Source: Mammaliicoccus sp. Dog046 (GTDB taxonomy: Bacteria; Bacillota; Bacilli; Staphylococcales; Staphylococcaceae). From it: a DNA stretch of 64,000 nucleotides. The notes under the pieces are model-generated. The model was not told the DNA's origin and did not search any database. It was given only the letters and a program-made list of their open reading frames with translations. The position numbers were made by a program, and so were the translations under genes. This document shows, in pieces, positions 35,199 through 46,442 of this stretch. Every line of letters starts with the position of its first letter. Within the stretch, counting starts at the first letter, position 1. The DNA lies in NCBI RefSeq assembly GCF_034039665.1, contig NZ_CP120131.1:646206-710205 (forward strand), written 5' to 3'.

Positions 35199-36056
35199 AT
35201 GAATTCAAAACAATATGGTGAAATTTTTATAAAACCATTTGAAGAAAGTATGAGAGAAGCGCTATATGATTTTCAGTTAAATGAACGTCAGCAAATTTAT
35301 TCATCACTACCTAAAGAAGTGTTAGACGGAGCAATAAATGATCCAGACAGAAGGCCGAATGTTGTTGTTAATATAGATGATGAAATTGTAGGATTCTTTG
35401 TATTACATAAATATTATCAACATGAAGGTTATGATACGCCTGATAATGTCGTATATATACGATCATTGTCAATTAACGAGAAATATCAAGGTAATGGTTA
35501 TGGCACATCAATTATGATGAATTTACCTGAATATGTACAATTTGTGTTTCCTGATTTTGATCATTTATTTTTAGTTGTAGATGCTGAAAATGAGGCTGCA
35601 TGGAATTTGTATGAAAGAGCTGGGTTTATGCATACAGCAACAAAAGAAGAAGGACCTTTAGGTAAAGAACGCTTATATTATTTAGATTTAGATTCTAAGT
35701 ATGTTTCATCATTAAAATTAGAATTAGTAGAAGATGAACTCAATAATGAGTTCGAAAATATACATTTAATGAAAGATAATCACAAAGTAGGCATCCTTGT
35801 GTTAGAACATAAAGGGGATAACTTTGACATTAGAAGCATCGAAGTAGATGAGAATGATCGAAAAGAAGGTATAGCCGAAAGTGCTTTAAGACAATTAAGT
35901 ACATTTATTAGAAAACATTTTAATAATAAAAAAGAACTTCATATTTCATTGTTCGGTTCCAATAATAAATTGAAGCCGTTATGTGATAAAGCAGGTTTTG
36001 TTGAAATTCAAAAATCCGAAGACTATATTAAACTTTTGAAATATATTCAGTATTAA
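35199..36056 (+). CDS. Double GNAT-domain acetyltransferase
   Basis: A 285-residue protein with two GNAT regions. The first (about 10-165) has IRSLSINEKYQGNGYGTSIM, the acetyl-CoA pyrophosphate loop R/Q-x-x-G-x-G/A, followed by VDAENEAAWNLYERAGF. The second (about 175-283) is shorter, with IRSIEVDENDRKEGIAESALRQL and a C-terminal CDKAGFVEI. Such enzymes acetylate amines of small molecules or proteins; the substrate is not known. It is preceded by an extended -10 promoter and followed by the rpoE promoter. Confidence 0.82.
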   Translation: MNSKQYGEIFIKPFEESMREALYDFQLNERQQIYSSLPKEVLDGAINDPDRRPNVVVNIDDEIVGFFVLHKYYQHEGYDTPDNVVYIRSLSINEKYQGNGYGTSIMMNLPEYVQFVFPDFDHLFLVVDAENEAAWNLYERAGFMHTATKEEGPLGKERLYYLDLDSKYVSSLKLELVEDELNNEFENIHLMKDNHKVGILVLEHKGDNFDIRSIEVDENDRKEGIAESALRQLSTFIRKHFNNKKELHISLFGSNNKLKPLCDKAGFVEIQKSEDYIKLLKYIQY

Positions 36057-36078
36057 CAAACATTTGCTAAAAATCAGC

Positions 36079-36108
36079 TTGTCAATTATAATCGTAAACT
36101 GTTATGAT
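36079..36108 (+). promoter_or_regulatory. rpoE promoter
   Basis: TTGTCA (36079-36084), 18-base spacer and TATGAT (36103-36108), 53 bases before the start codon. Confidence 0.6.
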
Positions 36109-36160
36109 TATAAATATTAATGCGCGACAATAGTACGATTGTTGAAAGGAAGAGTAAAGC

Positions 36161-36679
36161 ATGAAACTTAAAGATTTCAGTAAACAAATGGTAGATGAGC
36201 ATTCATTTATCGAAATGGCTTATATTTTATTAACTGAGAACGGCAAAGAAACAAATTTATATGATATGATTGACGAATTTAAAAGATTAGGTAACTATAA
36301 AGATTCAGAGATTGAAAATCGCATATTACAATTTTATACAGACTTAAATACGGACGGACGTTTCTTAAGTGTTGGAGAAAACATTTGGGGACTTCGTGAC
36401 TGGTATTCAGTTGATGACATCGAAGAAAAAATTGCGCCAACAATTCAAAAATTCAACGTACTTGACGAAGAAGATGAAGCTGATTCTGAAATTTCTTTAC
36501 TGGGTGAAGAAGATAAAACTAAAGAATTAGACATTACGATTGACCAAGACGATTCAGAAGGACTTAATGACCCAGAAGATCCAGAAGACGAAACAGTTGA
36601 AGATGAGCTTGATGAAGCGGGTATCGTCGTTGATGAAGAAGACGATGAGGACGAAGAAGAAGAGGAAGAAGAATTTTAA
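36161..36679 (+). CDS. rpoE: RNA polymerase delta subunit
   Basis: A 172-residue delta subunit of RNA polymerase, found in Firmicutes. The folded N-terminal part (about 1-90) has [21 protein letters not shown] and [22 protein letters not shown]. The rest is an extremely acidic, disordered tail rich in Asp and Glu that ends in a poly-Glu run. Delta speeds polymerase recycling and changes sensitivity to the initiating nucleotide. pyrG follows with its own promoter starting at the base after the stop. Confidence 0.96.
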   Translation: MKLKDFSKQMVDEHSFIEMAYILLTENGKETNLYDMIDEFKRLGNYKDSEIENRILQFYTDLNTDGRFLSVGENIWGLRDWYSVDDIEEKIAPTIQKFNVLDEEDEADSEISLLGEEDKTKELDITIDQDDSEGLNDPEDPEDETVEDELDEAGIVVDEEDDEDEEEEEEEF

Positions 36680-38426
<1,747 letters not shown>

Positions 38427-38436
38427 TAGTAGTTTA

Positions 38437-38477
38437 AACCCCGACAAACTGTTTGTGCAATTTGTCGGGGTTATTTT
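38437..38477. terminator. Terminator between pyrG and ywjG
   Basis: AACCCCGACAAA (38437-38448) pairs perfectly with TTTGTCGGGGTT (38461-38472), followed by ATTTTA. It lies between convergent genes. Confidence 0.9.
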
Positions 38478-38495
38478 AATAAGTAACACCATCTT

Positions 38496-39023
38496 TTATA
38501 ATTCATCATTTAAATCTTGTGTTATCTCATACATTTCTGCAAACATGATATAATAAATGTAATTTAATGCCATTAAATGAGGGGTAATAATTTTACTATA
38601 ATCTGTAGTTGGTACGATTGGTCTAGGTGTTGATAAATCAACGAAATGCATAAGTGATTCGTGTGTTTTATTTTCTTTATCTTTATTTGAGATGACTACG
38701 AAATCTACATCTGATGCATTTAAAGCATCTATCCATTGATTAAGTTCTTGTGTGAAATGACTTGCTACAAGTAATACACGATCTGTTGTATCTATTTGTT
38801 GTATTTCATCTGTTGTTTCAAGGGGGTGGGCATGTGGTAAGCTTTCTTGTCCAAATAACATAAATTCAGATAAATGATTCATTTCATCAAATGTCTTAAT
38901 AAATATATGACCTTCGCCATTTGCTGCTTGCATAAGTAATTGAGATGCTATTTCGATTTCTTCTATTTGAGCATCTATTTTACTAAAAATGCCATTAAGT
39001 TGTGTATTAAAAATTTTAAGCAA
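38496..39023 (-). CDS. ywjG: DUF2529 protein, YwjG-like
   Basis: A 175-residue protein of the DUF2529 family. In Bacillus the homologue YwjG lies between pyrG and spo0F, and the same order is kept here (pyrG, this gene on the minus strand, a Spo0F-like receiver, fba). Recognisable stretches are KIFNTQLNGIFSKIDAQIEE at the N-terminus, GHIFIKTFDEM, VLLVASHFTQELNQWID, and MALNYIYYIMFAEMYEIT at the C-terminus. The fold resembles a sugar-isomerase-like domain, but no activity is known. Confidence 0.85.
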   Translation of the reverse strand: MLKIFNTQLNGIFSKIDAQIEEIEIASQLLMQAANGEGHIFIKTFDEMNHLSEFMLFGQESLPHAHPLETTDEIQQIDTTDRVLLVASHFTQELNQWIDALNASDVDFVVISNKDKENKTHESLMHFVDLSTPRPIVPTTDYSKIITPHLMALNYIYYIMFAEMYEITQDLNDEL

Positions 39024-39083
39024 TGTGAGTTCTCCTTATATATGTAATTAAATTTATTTTATAGAAAAAGTGAGGTATCTTCA

Positions 39084-39437
39084 ATGGATGTATTAATTAT
39101 AGATGATGAGAAAAATATACGACAGCTATTAAACGAAATTTTAGAACTGAACGATTATAAAGTACATACTGCCGAAAATGGATATAGAGGTATTGAATTA
39201 TTTAAAGAAAATGACTATAAACTTATTTTTATAGATAAAAGAATGCCAGGTTTATCTGGTGAAGCAGTATTTGAAAAAATTCGTGAATTGGATGAGCAAA
39301 TACCAGTTTATATTATCTCTGCTTTTCAATCTTCTTCAAATATTGAGATACTAAATAAGGGGAATGTGACAGGTATGCTAATGAAGCCGTTTACAATTGA
39401 CGAAGTTATGAAAATTGTAAGAAAACATTTAGGATAG
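39084..39437 (+). CDS. Stand-alone response-regulator receiver, Spo0F-like
   Basis: A 117-residue receiver domain with no output domain. Conserved residues are visible: the acidic pair in LIIDDEKNIRQLL, the phosphoacceptor Asp in KLIFIDKRMPGLSG near residue 54, the Ser of YIISAF, and the Lys of MLMKPFTIDE near residue 104. It sits where spo0F sits in Bacillus, next to fba. Staphylococci do not sporulate and the partner kinase and Spo0B/Spo0A are not in this window, so its signalling role is open. Confidence 0.88.
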   Translation: MDVLIIDDEKNIRQLLNEILELNDYKVHTAENGYRGIELFKENDYKLIFIDKRMPGLSGEAVFEKIRELDEQIPVYIISAFQSSSNIEILNKGNVTGMLMKPFTIDEVMKIVRKHLG

Positions 39438-39522
39438 GGCTTTCAATAGGTGCATATACAAAGTAAATTTGTTATAATAATAATGTAAATAATACGTGCA
39501 AAGCACAATAGGAGGAAACTCA

Positions 39523-40380
39523 ATGCCTTTAGTTTCAATGAAAGAAATGTTAATTAAAGCAAAAGAAAACGGTTATGCAGTTGGTCAATACAACATCAAT
39601 AACTTAGAATTCACACAAGCAATTCTTCAAGCTTCTCAAGAAGAAAATGCACCAGTTATTCTTGGTGTATCTGAAGGAGCTGGACGTTACATCGGTGGTT
39701 TCAAGACTGTCGTTAAAATTGTTGAAGGTTTAATGGAAGATTATAACATCACAATTCCTGTAGCGATTCACCTTGACCACGGTTCAAGTTTCGAAAAATG
39801 TAAAGAAGCAATTGATGCTGGATTTACTTCTGTAATGATCGACGCTTCACATCATTCATTTGAAGAAAATATCGAAATCACTTCTAAAGTAGTTGAATAC
39901 GCACATGCTAATGGAGTTTCTGTTGAAGCTGAATTAGGTACTGTTGGCGGACAAGAAGATGACGTAGTAGCTGAAGGCGTTATCTATGCTGATCCTAAAG
40001 AATGTCAAGAACTTGTTGAAAGAACAGGAATTGATACTTTAGCACCTGCATTAGGTTCAGTTCACGGACCTTACAAAGGTGAACCAAACTTAGGATTTAA
40101 AGAAATGGAAGAAATCGGTGCTTCTACTGGTTTACCATTAGTATTACACGGTGGTACTGGTATCCCAACACACGATATCAAAAAAGCTATCACTTACGGT
40201 ACTGCTAAAATCAACGTTAACACTGAAAACCAAATTTCATCTGTAAAAGCGGTTCGTGAAGTGTTAAACAATGATAGCGAAGTTTACGATCCACGTAAAT
40301 ATTTAGGACCTGCTCGTGAAGCAATCAAAGCTACAGTTCAAGGTAAAATCCAAGAATTTGGTACTTCTAACCAAGCTTAA
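39523..40380 (+). CDS. fbaA: Fructose-bisphosphate aldolase, class II
   Basis: A 285-residue zinc-dependent aldolase of glycolysis that splits fructose 1,6-bisphosphate. Visible motifs: [22 protein letters not shown] at the start in part, the first zinc ligand region [20 protein letters not shown] with [32 protein letters not shown], and [14 protein letters not shown] with the later His ligand. ATG at 39523 is preceded by AGGAGG; the upstream in-frame GTG at 39496 lacks a site. A terminator follows. Codon use is strongly biased, as for highly expressed genes. Confidence 0.96.
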   Translation: MPLVSMKEMLIKAKENGYAVGQYNINNLEFTQAILQASQEENAPVILGVSEGAGRYIGGFKTVVKIVEGLMEDYNITIPVAIHLDHGSSFEKCKEAIDAGFTSVMIDASHHSFEENIEITSKVVEYAHANGVSVEAELGTVGGQEDDVVAEGVIYADPKECQELVERTGIDTLAPALGSVHGPYKGEPNLGFKEMEEIGASTGLPLVLHGGTGIPTHDIKKAITYGTAKINVNTENQISSVKAVREVLNNDSEVYDPRKYLGPAREAIKATVQGKIQEFGTSNQA

Positions 40381-40406
40381 TAAAATAATGATATAGAATT
40401 ATTTTG

Positions 40407-40447
40407 AAAGACTATCACAAAGTTACAGACTTTGTTGATAGTCTTTT
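40407..40447 (+). terminator. Terminator of fbaA
   Basis: AAAGACTATCA (40407-40417) pairs with TGATAGTCTTT (40436-40446), extended inward by CAAAGT/ACTTTG, and continues into a T run. Confidence 0.9.
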
Positions 40448-40506
40448 TTTGTGCTGTAATAACCTTGAAAAATATATTGAATTGGTGGCCTTTACTTTTT
40501 GAGTTT

Positions 40507-40536
40507 TTGCGTTTATGTTATTGAATAGTATATAAT
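40507..40536 (+). promoter_or_regulatory. murZ promoter
   Basis: TTGCGT (40507-40512), 18-base spacer and TATAAT (40531-40536), 71 bases before the start. Confidence 0.55.
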
Positions 40537-40606
40537 AAGGGTAATTATATATATTCATGGTGAGAGAGTATGCATCTCTATGTCGATGAAGTAAAGGAGC
40601 AATCAT

Positions 40607-41869
40607 ATGTCTCAAGAAGTTATAAAGATTAAAGGTGGAAATAAATTAAATGGAAAGGTGCAAATTAGTGGTGCTAAAAATAGTGCTGTTGCATTAATTC
40701 CAGCTAGTTTAATGGCTAATGATGTTGTTACATTAGATGGCCTTCCAGACATTTCAGACGTAAAAACTTTAATGAGCCTTTTAGGTGATTTAAATATAAA
40801 AACAGAATTAAATGGTGACAAACTTAAAGTGGATTCAAGTGACGCAGTGAACTTACCATTACCTAACCAGAAAGTACAATCATTAAGAGCTTCATATTAT
40901 ATGATGGGTGCAATGTTAGGGAGATTTAAAAAATGTGTTATCGGTCTTCCGGGAGGATGTCCATTAGGTCCTCGTCCAATTGATCAACATATTAAAGGTT
41001 TCGAAGCGCTTGGTGCTAAAGTGACTAATGAACAAGGTGCAATGTATTTAATTGCTGAAGAACTTGTCGGTGCAAAAATTTTCATGGATGTAGTAAGCGT
41101 TGGTGCTACAATTAATATCATGTTAGCCGCATCATTAGCAAAAGGTAAAACAGTTATTGAAAATGCAGCGAAAGAACCTGAAATTGTCGATGTTGCAACT
41201 TTATTAAATAATATGGGTGCAAAAATTAGAGGCGCAGGTACGGATACATTAAAAATTGAAGGTGTAGAAAATTTACACGGTACTACACACACAATTATTC
41301 CTGATAGAATTGAAGCAGGTACATATATGTGTGCAGCTGCAGCTATGGGCGAAGAAGTTCATATTGAAAATATAATCCCATTACATTTAGAACCTTTAAT
41401 AGCTAAGTTGAAAGAAATGGGCACTGAAATAGAATTAGGTGAAGACGAAGTAATTATTAAAGGTAAGGATGAATATCATCCTGTCGATATTCAAACTTCT
41501 GTATATCCAGGGTTTGCGACAGATTTACAACAACCATTTACGCCGTTATTATTAAAAGCAAATGGAAAAAGTAAAATTACTGAAACGATTTATCCAGCAA
41601 GATTTAAACACGTTGATGAATTAATGAGAATGGGCGCAAAAGTAAACTTAGAAAATGGTACTGCTGTTTACTATCCATCTAAATTGAATGGAGCAAGTGT
41701 CGCTGCAAGTGACTTGAGAGCGGGTGCTTCATTAATTATTGCCGGTTTAATTTCTGAAGGTGTGACAACTGTATATAACGTGAAGCATATATATAGAGGT
41801 TACAGTGGAATAGTCGAGAAATTAAAAGCATTAGGTGCAGATATTTGGACAGAAACAACAGAATCTTGA
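40607..41869 (+). CDS. murZ: UDP-N-acetylglucosamine 1-carboxyvinyltransferase, MurZ paralogue
   Basis: A 420-residue EPSP-synthase-fold enzyme that adds enolpyruvate from PEP to UDP-GlcNAc, the first committed step of peptidoglycan synthesis. Marks: [20 protein letters not shown] at the N-terminus (KN of the substrate site), the catalytic Cys loop [19 protein letters not shown] near residue 115, and [13 protein letters not shown] at the C-terminus. The second copy, murA, lies at 62.1 kb. Its place between fbaA and the QsrR-like gene identifies it as the staphylococcal MurZ (MurA2). Fosfomycin targets the Cys. Confidence 0.96.
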   Translation: MSQEVIKIKGGNKLNGKVQISGAKNSAVALIPASLMANDVVTLDGLPDISDVKTLMSLLGDLNIKTELNGDKLKVDSSDAVNLPLPNQKVQSLRASYYMMGAMLGRFKKCVIGLPGGCPLGPRPIDQHIKGFEALGAKVTNEQGAMYLIAEELVGAKIFMDVVSVGATINIMLAASLAKGKTVIENAAKEPEIVDVATLLNNMGAKIRGAGTDTLKIEGVENLHGTTHTIIPDRIEAGTYMCAAAAMGEEVHIENIIPLHLEPLIAKLKEMGTEIELGEDEVIIKGKDEYHPVDIQTSVYPGFATDLQQPFTPLLLKANGKSKITETIYPARFKHVDELMRMGAKVNLENGTAVYYPSKLNGASVAASDLRAGASLIIAGLISEGVTTVYNVKHIYRGYSGIVEKLKALGADIWTETTES

Positions 41870-41884
41870 GTATAAAATATATAC
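41870..41884. promoter_or_regulatory. QsrR-type operator GTATA-N5-TATAC
   Basis: GTATAAAATATATAC, starting at the base after the murZ stop, fits the palindrome GTATA-N5-TATAC that I recall for S. aureus QsrR. It lies 53 bases before the adjacent HxlR-family start, suggesting autorepression. Confidence 0.65.
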
Positions 41885-41937
41885 TTTGTATATAAAGTGT
41901 AGTATTATTGAATTATAGAAGTTAAGAGGTGAGTAAC

Positions 41938-42267
41938 ATGGAAATTTGTCCTTATTTAGAAGAAACATTCAAAGTAATAGGACGTAGTTGGAATGGTTTA
42001 ATACTTAATTATTTATCACGTTGTGATGAACGCGCTGCTCATTTTTCTGATATGAAAAGAGATTTAAAACGTATTACACCAAGAGCACTTTCATTAAAGC
42101 TGACTGAGTTAAGTGATTGGGGCTTAGTAGAGAAGAAGGTAGTTACAACAACACCTCTATCTGTAGAGTACCATCTAACAAATAAAGGCTATGAGCTGGC
42201 ACAAGCATTAGTACCATTAGAAGAATGGGCACAACGAAACGTTGAACTAGAGCAAAGTCATTCATAA
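41938..42267 (+). CDS. qsrR: HxlR-family redox regulator, QsrR/YodB-like
   Basis: A 109-residue winged-helix (HxlR/DUF24) regulator. It begins MEICPYLEETFKVIGRSWNG, with a single Cys at position 4 in the place of the quinone-sensing Cys of QsrR and YodB, and a second Cys at 29 (SRCDERA). The rest is the usual HxlR layout: FSDMKRDLKRITPRALSLKL then PLSVEYHLTNKGYEL. Such proteins leave DNA when the Cys is modified by quinones or other electrophiles. ATG at 41938 has AAGAGGTG upstream. The adjacent aldehyde dehydrogenase is a plausible target. Confidence 0.8.
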   Translation: MEICPYLEETFKVIGRSWNGLILNYLSRCDERAAHFSDMKRDLKRITPRALSLKLTELSDWGLVEKKVVTTTPLSVEYHLTNKGYELAQALVPLEEWAQRNVELEQSHS

Positions 42268-42277
42268 GTCATACTGA

Positions 42278-42316
42278 GAGGTTGGGACATAATAAAATGT
42301 CTCAGCCTCCTTTTAT
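42278..42316 (+). terminator. GGGACAT-type terminator of the QsrR-like gene, copy 4
   Basis: GAGGTTGGGACAT (42278-42290) pairs with ATGTCTCAGCCTC (42297-42309) through G-T wobbles, followed by a T-rich tail. Confidence 0.85.
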
Positions 42317-42320
42317 TATC

Positions 42321-42378
42321 TTTGCCGGGGGCGGGACTACGGAATCTTTTTTTATAAATTAGATTTCTGTGCTGCTCC
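42321..42378. repeat. GGGAGCGG hairpin element, copy 4 (inverted, decayed)
   Basis: Matches the reverse complement of the 68-bp element from GCCGGGG to GCTCC, with base changes (GTGCTGCTCC in place of GTCCCGCTCC) that weaken the hairpin. Confidence 0.65.
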
Positions 42379-42467
42379 TTTTTTATTTTTACAAACAGAT
42401 TATTTTAAATTTAGGTTTGTTTCGTTTTATAATACACGATGTAAGTAATTAAAAGGAGTAGATAAAA

Positions 42468-43895
42468 ATGAGACAAGACATTAAACAATATATAAATGGT
42501 GCTTGGGTAGATAGCCATAGTGGCGAAACATTAGAAGTATTAAACCCAGCAACTGAAGAAGTAATGGGAACAATTGCAGCAGGTAACAAGCAAGATGTTG
42601 ACGATGCAGTTGCAGCAGCTAAAAGTGTGTATGTTGAATTTAGAAATACTTCTGTTGAAGAACGTAAAGCATTATTAGAAAGAATTGCTGATGAATATGA
42701 AAATAGAAAAGAAGATCTAGTTAACGTAATGACAGATGAATTGGGTTCACCAATTGAAAAATCTGACTACGTTCATTTCCAAATGGGATTAGATCATTTT
42801 AGAGAAGCAAGTAAAGCTATTGATTCAATTCAATTTGAAGAGCGACGCGGTGATGCTTTAGTTGTTAAAGAAGCAATTGGTGTATCTGGTTTAGTAACAC
42901 CATGGAACTTCCCAACTAACCAAACATCATTAAAATTAGCAGGTGCGATTGCAGCAGGTTCACCAGTAGTATTAAAACCTTCTGAAGAAACACCATTTGC
43001 AGCTATTATCTTAGCTGAAATCTTTGAAAAAGCAGGCGTACCAAAAGGTGTATTTAACTTAGTAAATGGTGATGGTCAAAGTGTTGGTGACCCATTAAGT
43101 TCTCATCCTGATGTACGTATGATGTCATTTACAGGTTCAGGCCCAACAGGTAGAAAAATTATGGAGAATTCAGCTAAAGACTTTAAAAAAGTGTCATTAG
43201 AATTAGGTGGAAAATCTCCAGTAGTAATATTAGATGATGTTAATGTAGAAGATGCAGCTAAAAGTGCAGTAAACAAATTCGTACAAAATTCTGGTCAAGT
43301 ATGTACAGCAGGTACGCGTACACTTGTTCCTGAAAGCATTAAAGATGAATTTGTAGCAGCAGCTAAAAAAGCAATCGAAAATGTTAAAGTTGGTAACCCA
43401 AGAGAAGCTGGTCAAGATGCAGGTCCAGTTGTAAATAAAAAACAATTCGATACAGTACAAAGATATATTCAAAAAGGTATTGATGAAGGCGCAACTTTAT
43501 TACACGGTGGTGTAGGTAAACCAGAAGGAATCGAAAATGGTTTCTTCGTTAAACCAACATTATTCACTGATGTAACAAATGATATGACAATAGCTCAAGA
43601 AGAAATATTCGGTCCAGTAGGTACAATCATCACTTATAAAGATTTAGATGAAGCAATTGAAATTGCTAATGATACAATCTACGGATTAGCAGCTTATGTT
43701 TACGGTAAAGATCAAGAGAAAATTCAACAAGTTTCAAGACAACTTGAAGCTGGTACAGTTGAAATTAATGATTCAGGTAGACAACCAGATCTTCCATTCG
43801 GTGGTTATAAACAATCAGGTATTGGTAGAGAATGGGGCGACTACGGAATTGAAGAATTCCTAGAAGTTAAATCAATTCCTGGATACTATAAATAA
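42468..43895 (+). CDS. NAD(P)+-dependent aldehyde dehydrogenase
   Basis: A 475-residue aldehyde dehydrogenase superfamily enzyme oxidising an aldehyde to its acid. Family motifs are visible: [20 protein letters not shown] (cofactor-binding N in PWNFP), [12 protein letters not shown], the catalytic Glu in [12 protein letters not shown], the catalytic Cys in [11 protein letters not shown] near residue 281, and [11 protein letters not shown]. The N-terminus is normal length. It is expressed alone, from a region with TATAAT at 42428, and follows the QsrR-like regulator. Substrate is not known; detoxification of reactive aldehydes is an inference. Confidence 0.93.
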   Translation: MRQDIKQYINGAWVDSHSGETLEVLNPATEEVMGTIAAGNKQDVDDAVAAAKSVYVEFRNTSVEERKALLERIADEYENRKEDLVNVMTDELGSPIEKSDYVHFQMGLDHFREASKAIDSIQFEERRGDALVVKEAIGVSGLVTPWNFPTNQTSLKLAGAIAAGSPVVLKPSEETPFAAIILAEIFEKAGVPKGVFNLVNGDGQSVGDPLSSHPDVRMMSFTGSGPTGRKIMENSAKDFKKVSLELGGKSPVVILDDVNVEDAAKSAVNKFVQNSGQVCTAGTRTLVPESIKDEFVAAAKKAIENVKVGNPREAGQDAGPVVNKKQFDTVQRYIQKGIDEGATLLHGGVGKPEGIENGFFVKPTLFTDVTNDMTIAQEEIFGPVGTIITYKDLDEAIEIANDTIYGLAAYVYGKDQEKIQQVSRQLEAGTVEINDSGRQPDLPFGGYKQSGIGREWGDYGIEEFLEVKSIPGYYK

Positions 43896-43907
43896 AGATA
43901 GATAAAA

Positions 43908-43980
43908 AACAAACCAAACTTTTCTGTTTGGTTTGTTGCAGAGTGTCGACAAAGTTTTATACTTTGTCGGCATTTTTTTA
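43908..43980 (+). terminator. Double terminator after the aldehyde dehydrogenase
   Basis: First hairpin: AACAAACCAAAC (43908-43919) with GTTTGGTTTGTT (43926-43937). Second: TGTCGACAAAG (from 43945) with CTTTGTCGGCA (to 43972), then a T run to 43979. Confidence 0.85.
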
Positions 43981-44032
43981 TGCACATGCTTTTCACGCAG
44001 GAGTCAGCGCAAAAAAATGCTTGAGATTGTGG

Positions 44033-44459
44033 CTAACGAGATAGTTCTAGGAAACAATCCCGTTAGCGGTCGAAATGAGCACACAAAAGCCTGAATGAAC
44101 TATAAAAAGTGAGAAAATAACGCTCTAACGAGATAGTTTTAGAAAACAATCTTATTAGAAAGTCTAACGAGATAGTTCTGGGAAACAATCCCGTTAGCGG
44201 TCGAAATGAGCACACAAAAGCCTGAATGAACTATAAAAAGTGAGAAAATAGCGCTCTAACGAGATAGTTTTAGAAAACAATCTTATTAGAAAATCTAACG
44301 AGATAGTTTTAGGAAACAATCCCGTTAGCGGTCGAAATGAGCACACAAAAGCCTGAATGAACTATAAAAAGTGAGAAAATAACGCTCTAACGAGATAGTT
44401 TTAGAAAACAATCTTATTAGAAAATCTAACAAGATAGTTCTAGGAAACAATCCCGTTAG
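44033..44459. repeat. Palindrome-pair array, 131-bp period, seven palindromes
   Basis: One 34-bp palindrome at 44033-44066 followed by three units of a 58-base linker and two palindromes joined by five bases. Linkers start at about 44067, 44198 and 44329. Palindromes ending CTTATTAG are slightly decayed. The gap 43896-44644 holds the two terminators, this array and the rho promoter, and no gene. Confidence 0.85.
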
Positions 44460-44550
44460 AGAGAAAAACGATTCTGAAGTGTTAAATTTGAGCAGCATTT
44501 GCACATTAATTATTGTTAACATTTCGTAATATTTTTCGTGATAACAAATT

Positions 44551-44579
44551 TTGTCATACCTAAGAAAAAATGCTATAGT
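44551..44579 (+). promoter_or_regulatory. rho promoter
   Basis: TTGTCA (44551-44556), 17-base spacer and TATAGT (44574-44579) with TGC before it (extended -10). Confidence 0.7.
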
Positions 44580-44644
44580 TTAAAGGCAGATTATAAATCT
44601 GGAAGTGGGTATGAAATAGATTTTAAGAAATGGGTGTCATAGAT

Positions 44645-45961
44645 ATGGCTGAAAGAATAAGAACAAGTCCTCAGTATGAATCGTTCGACGAATTATACAA
44701 GAATTATACAACTAAAGAATTAACAACAAAGGCGAAAGAACTTAGAATTACAAATTATAGTAAACTAAATAAAAAAGAGCTTGTCTTAGCAATAATGGAA
44801 GCGCAAATGGAGAAGGACGGTAACTACTATATGGAGGGTATCTTAGATGATATTCAGCCAGATGGTTATGGTTTTCTTCGTACGGTGAATTATTCCAAAG
44901 GTGAAAAAGATATTTATATATCTGCAAGCCAAATTAGAAGATTCGAAATTAAAAAAGGCGATAAAGTAACAGGTAAAGTTAGAAAGCCTAAAGAGAATGA
45001 AAAATATTATGGATTATTACAAGTAGACTTCGTAAATGATCAAAATGCAGAAGAAGTTAAAAAACGACCGCACTTTCAAGCGTTAACTCCGTTATATCCT
45101 CAAGAACGTATCCGATTAGAAACAACTGAAAAGAATTATTCAACAAGAATTATGGATTTGATTACACCTATAGGATTAGGGCAACGTGGTATGATTGTAG
45201 CACCCCCAAAAGCTGGTAAAACATCATTACTTAAAGAAATTGCTAATGCAATTGCGAAAAATCAACCTAAAACTAAATTATTTATATTATTAATTGGTGA
45301 AAGACCAGAAGAGGTAACTGACATTGAACGTTCAGTTGAACAAGCTGAAGTTGTCAATTCTACATTTGATGAACCACCTGAACATCATGTGAAAGTGGCA
45401 GAGTTATTGTTAGAACGCGCGAAGCGTTTAGTAGAAATTGGTGAAGACGTTATTATATTAATGGATTCATTAACGAGACTTGCAAGAGCGTATAATTTAG
45501 TTGTACCTCCAAGTGGTAGAACACTTTCTGGTGGGTTAGATCCAGCTTCATTGCACAGACCAAAACATTTCTTTGGTGCAGCAAGAAACATAGAAGCGGG
45601 TGGCAGTTTAACAATATTAGCAACAGCATTGGTGGAAACGGGTTCTCGTATGGATGATATGATATACGAAGAATTCAAAGGTACAGGTAATATGGAATTA
45701 CATTTAGATAGAAAATTATCAGAAAAACGTATATTCCCTGCAATTGATATAAGAAGAAGTTCAACGCGTAAAGAAGAGTTGTTATTAGAACCTGTCGAAT
45801 TAGAAATGATTTGGCAATTAAGAAATCTATTTACTGATCAAAATGACTTCTCTGAAAGATTTATTAGGAAACTGAAAAGAACAAAGTCAAATGACGATTT
45901 CTTTGATGTTTTAAGAAAAGCTATGCTTGAAAGTGCCAAAACAGGCAAACCGATTATATAA
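44645..45961 (+). CDS. rho: Transcription termination factor Rho
   Basis: A 438-residue Rho hexamer subunit, an RNA-dependent helicase that ends transcripts. The N-terminal SAP-like part has SKLNKKELVLAIMEAQMEKDG, followed by the RNA-binding cold-shock fold (GILDDIQPDGYGFLR). The ATPase domain has Walker A VAPPKAGKTSLLKEI near residue 180, Walker B VIILMDSLTRLARAYN near 265 and the Q-loop/R-loop region GGSLTILATAL. ATG at 44645 has GGGTG seven bases upstream and matches the start of other staphylococcal Rho proteins; the ATG at 44630 lacks a site. Confidence 0.95.
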   Translation: MAERIRTSPQYESFDELYKNYTTKELTTKAKELRITNYSKLNKKELVLAIMEAQMEKDGNYYMEGILDDIQPDGYGFLRTVNYSKGEKDIYISASQIRRFEIKKGDKVTGKVRKPKENEKYYGLLQVDFVNDQNAEEVKKRPHFQALTPLYPQERIRLETTEKNYSTRIMDLITPIGLGQRGMIVAPPKAGKTSLLKEIANAIAKNQPKTKLFILLIGERPEEVTDIERSVEQAEVVNSTFDEPPEHHVKVAELLLERAKRLVEIGEDVIILMDSLTRLARAYNLVVPPSGRTLSGGLDPASLHRPKHFFGAARNIEAGGSLTILATALVETGSRMDDMIYEEFKGTGNMELHLDRKLSEKRIFPAIDIRRSSTRKEELLLEPVELEMIWQLRNLFTDQNDFSERFIRKLKRTKSNDDFFDVLRKAMLESAKTGKPII

Positions 45962-46069
45962 TTTAAGGTTGCATTTTGAAGTTTCAGCATATATAATATG
46001 TAAGTATTGAGTGAATTAGTCACAAATCAACTCTGTTCCAGATGGTTCAGGGCAAAGGAGCTGAAAACA

Positions 46070-46324
46070 ATGAAACAAGGAATTCATCCAGAGTACAAAA
46101 AAGTCATCTTTTTAGATACAACTACAGACTTTAAATTCTTAAGTGGTTCAACACGTACTTCTAACGAAACTATGGAGTGGGAAGATGGTAACGAATACCC
46201 AGTTATCCGTTTAGATATATCTTCAGATTCTCATCCATTCTATACAGGTCGTCAAAAATTCGCATCTGCGGATGGTCGTGTGGAACGCTTCAACAAAAAA
46301 TTTGGTCTCAAATCAAACAACTAA
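46070..46324 (+). CDS. rpmE2: Ribosomal protein bL31, type B
   Basis: An 84-residue L31 protein of the zinc-free type B: it starts [20 protein letters not shown], lacks the CxxC motif of type A, and ends in [11 protein letters not shown]. It is part of the large ribosomal subunit. AAAGGAG lies 9 bases before ATG at 46070. The 108-base gap after rho could hold a leader element, but I could not identify one. A terminator follows. Confidence 0.96.
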   Translation: MKQGIHPEYKKVIFLDTTTDFKFLSGSTRTSNETMEWEDGNEYPVIRLDISSDSHPFYTGRQKFASADGRVERFNKKFGLKSNN

Positions 46325-46338
46325 TTATGAAGCGAATC

Positions 46339-46368
46339 AAGCATCCTTTTTTGAAGGGTGCTTTTTTT
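46339..46368 (+). terminator. Terminator of rpmE2
   Basis: AAGCATCCTT (46339-46348) pairs with AAGGGTGCTT (46354-46363) and a long T run follows. Confidence 0.9.
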
Positions 46369-46402
46369 TGTAATTATTAATAAATATGTAAAAATAATAT
46401 GA

Positions 46403-46408
46403 TATAAT
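46403..46408 (+). promoter_or_regulatory. Extended -10 promoter of tdk
   Basis: TATAAT with TG one base upstream (46400-46401). The -35 region is weak. Start codon 35 bases downstream. Confidence 0.45.
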
Positions 46409-46442
46409 GAAGCGATTATGTATAAAAAGGTGGAAGAGCATT

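Noticed and set aside
44325-44522. Open frame on the minus strand at the end of the 44 kb array
   Set aside because: Composed of palindrome repeats and the rho upstream region; no ribosome site and no family match.
46007-46069. Longer start of rpmE2
   Set aside because: The extension adds 21 residues not present in L31 proteins, and AAAGGAG is correctly placed for ATG at 46070.
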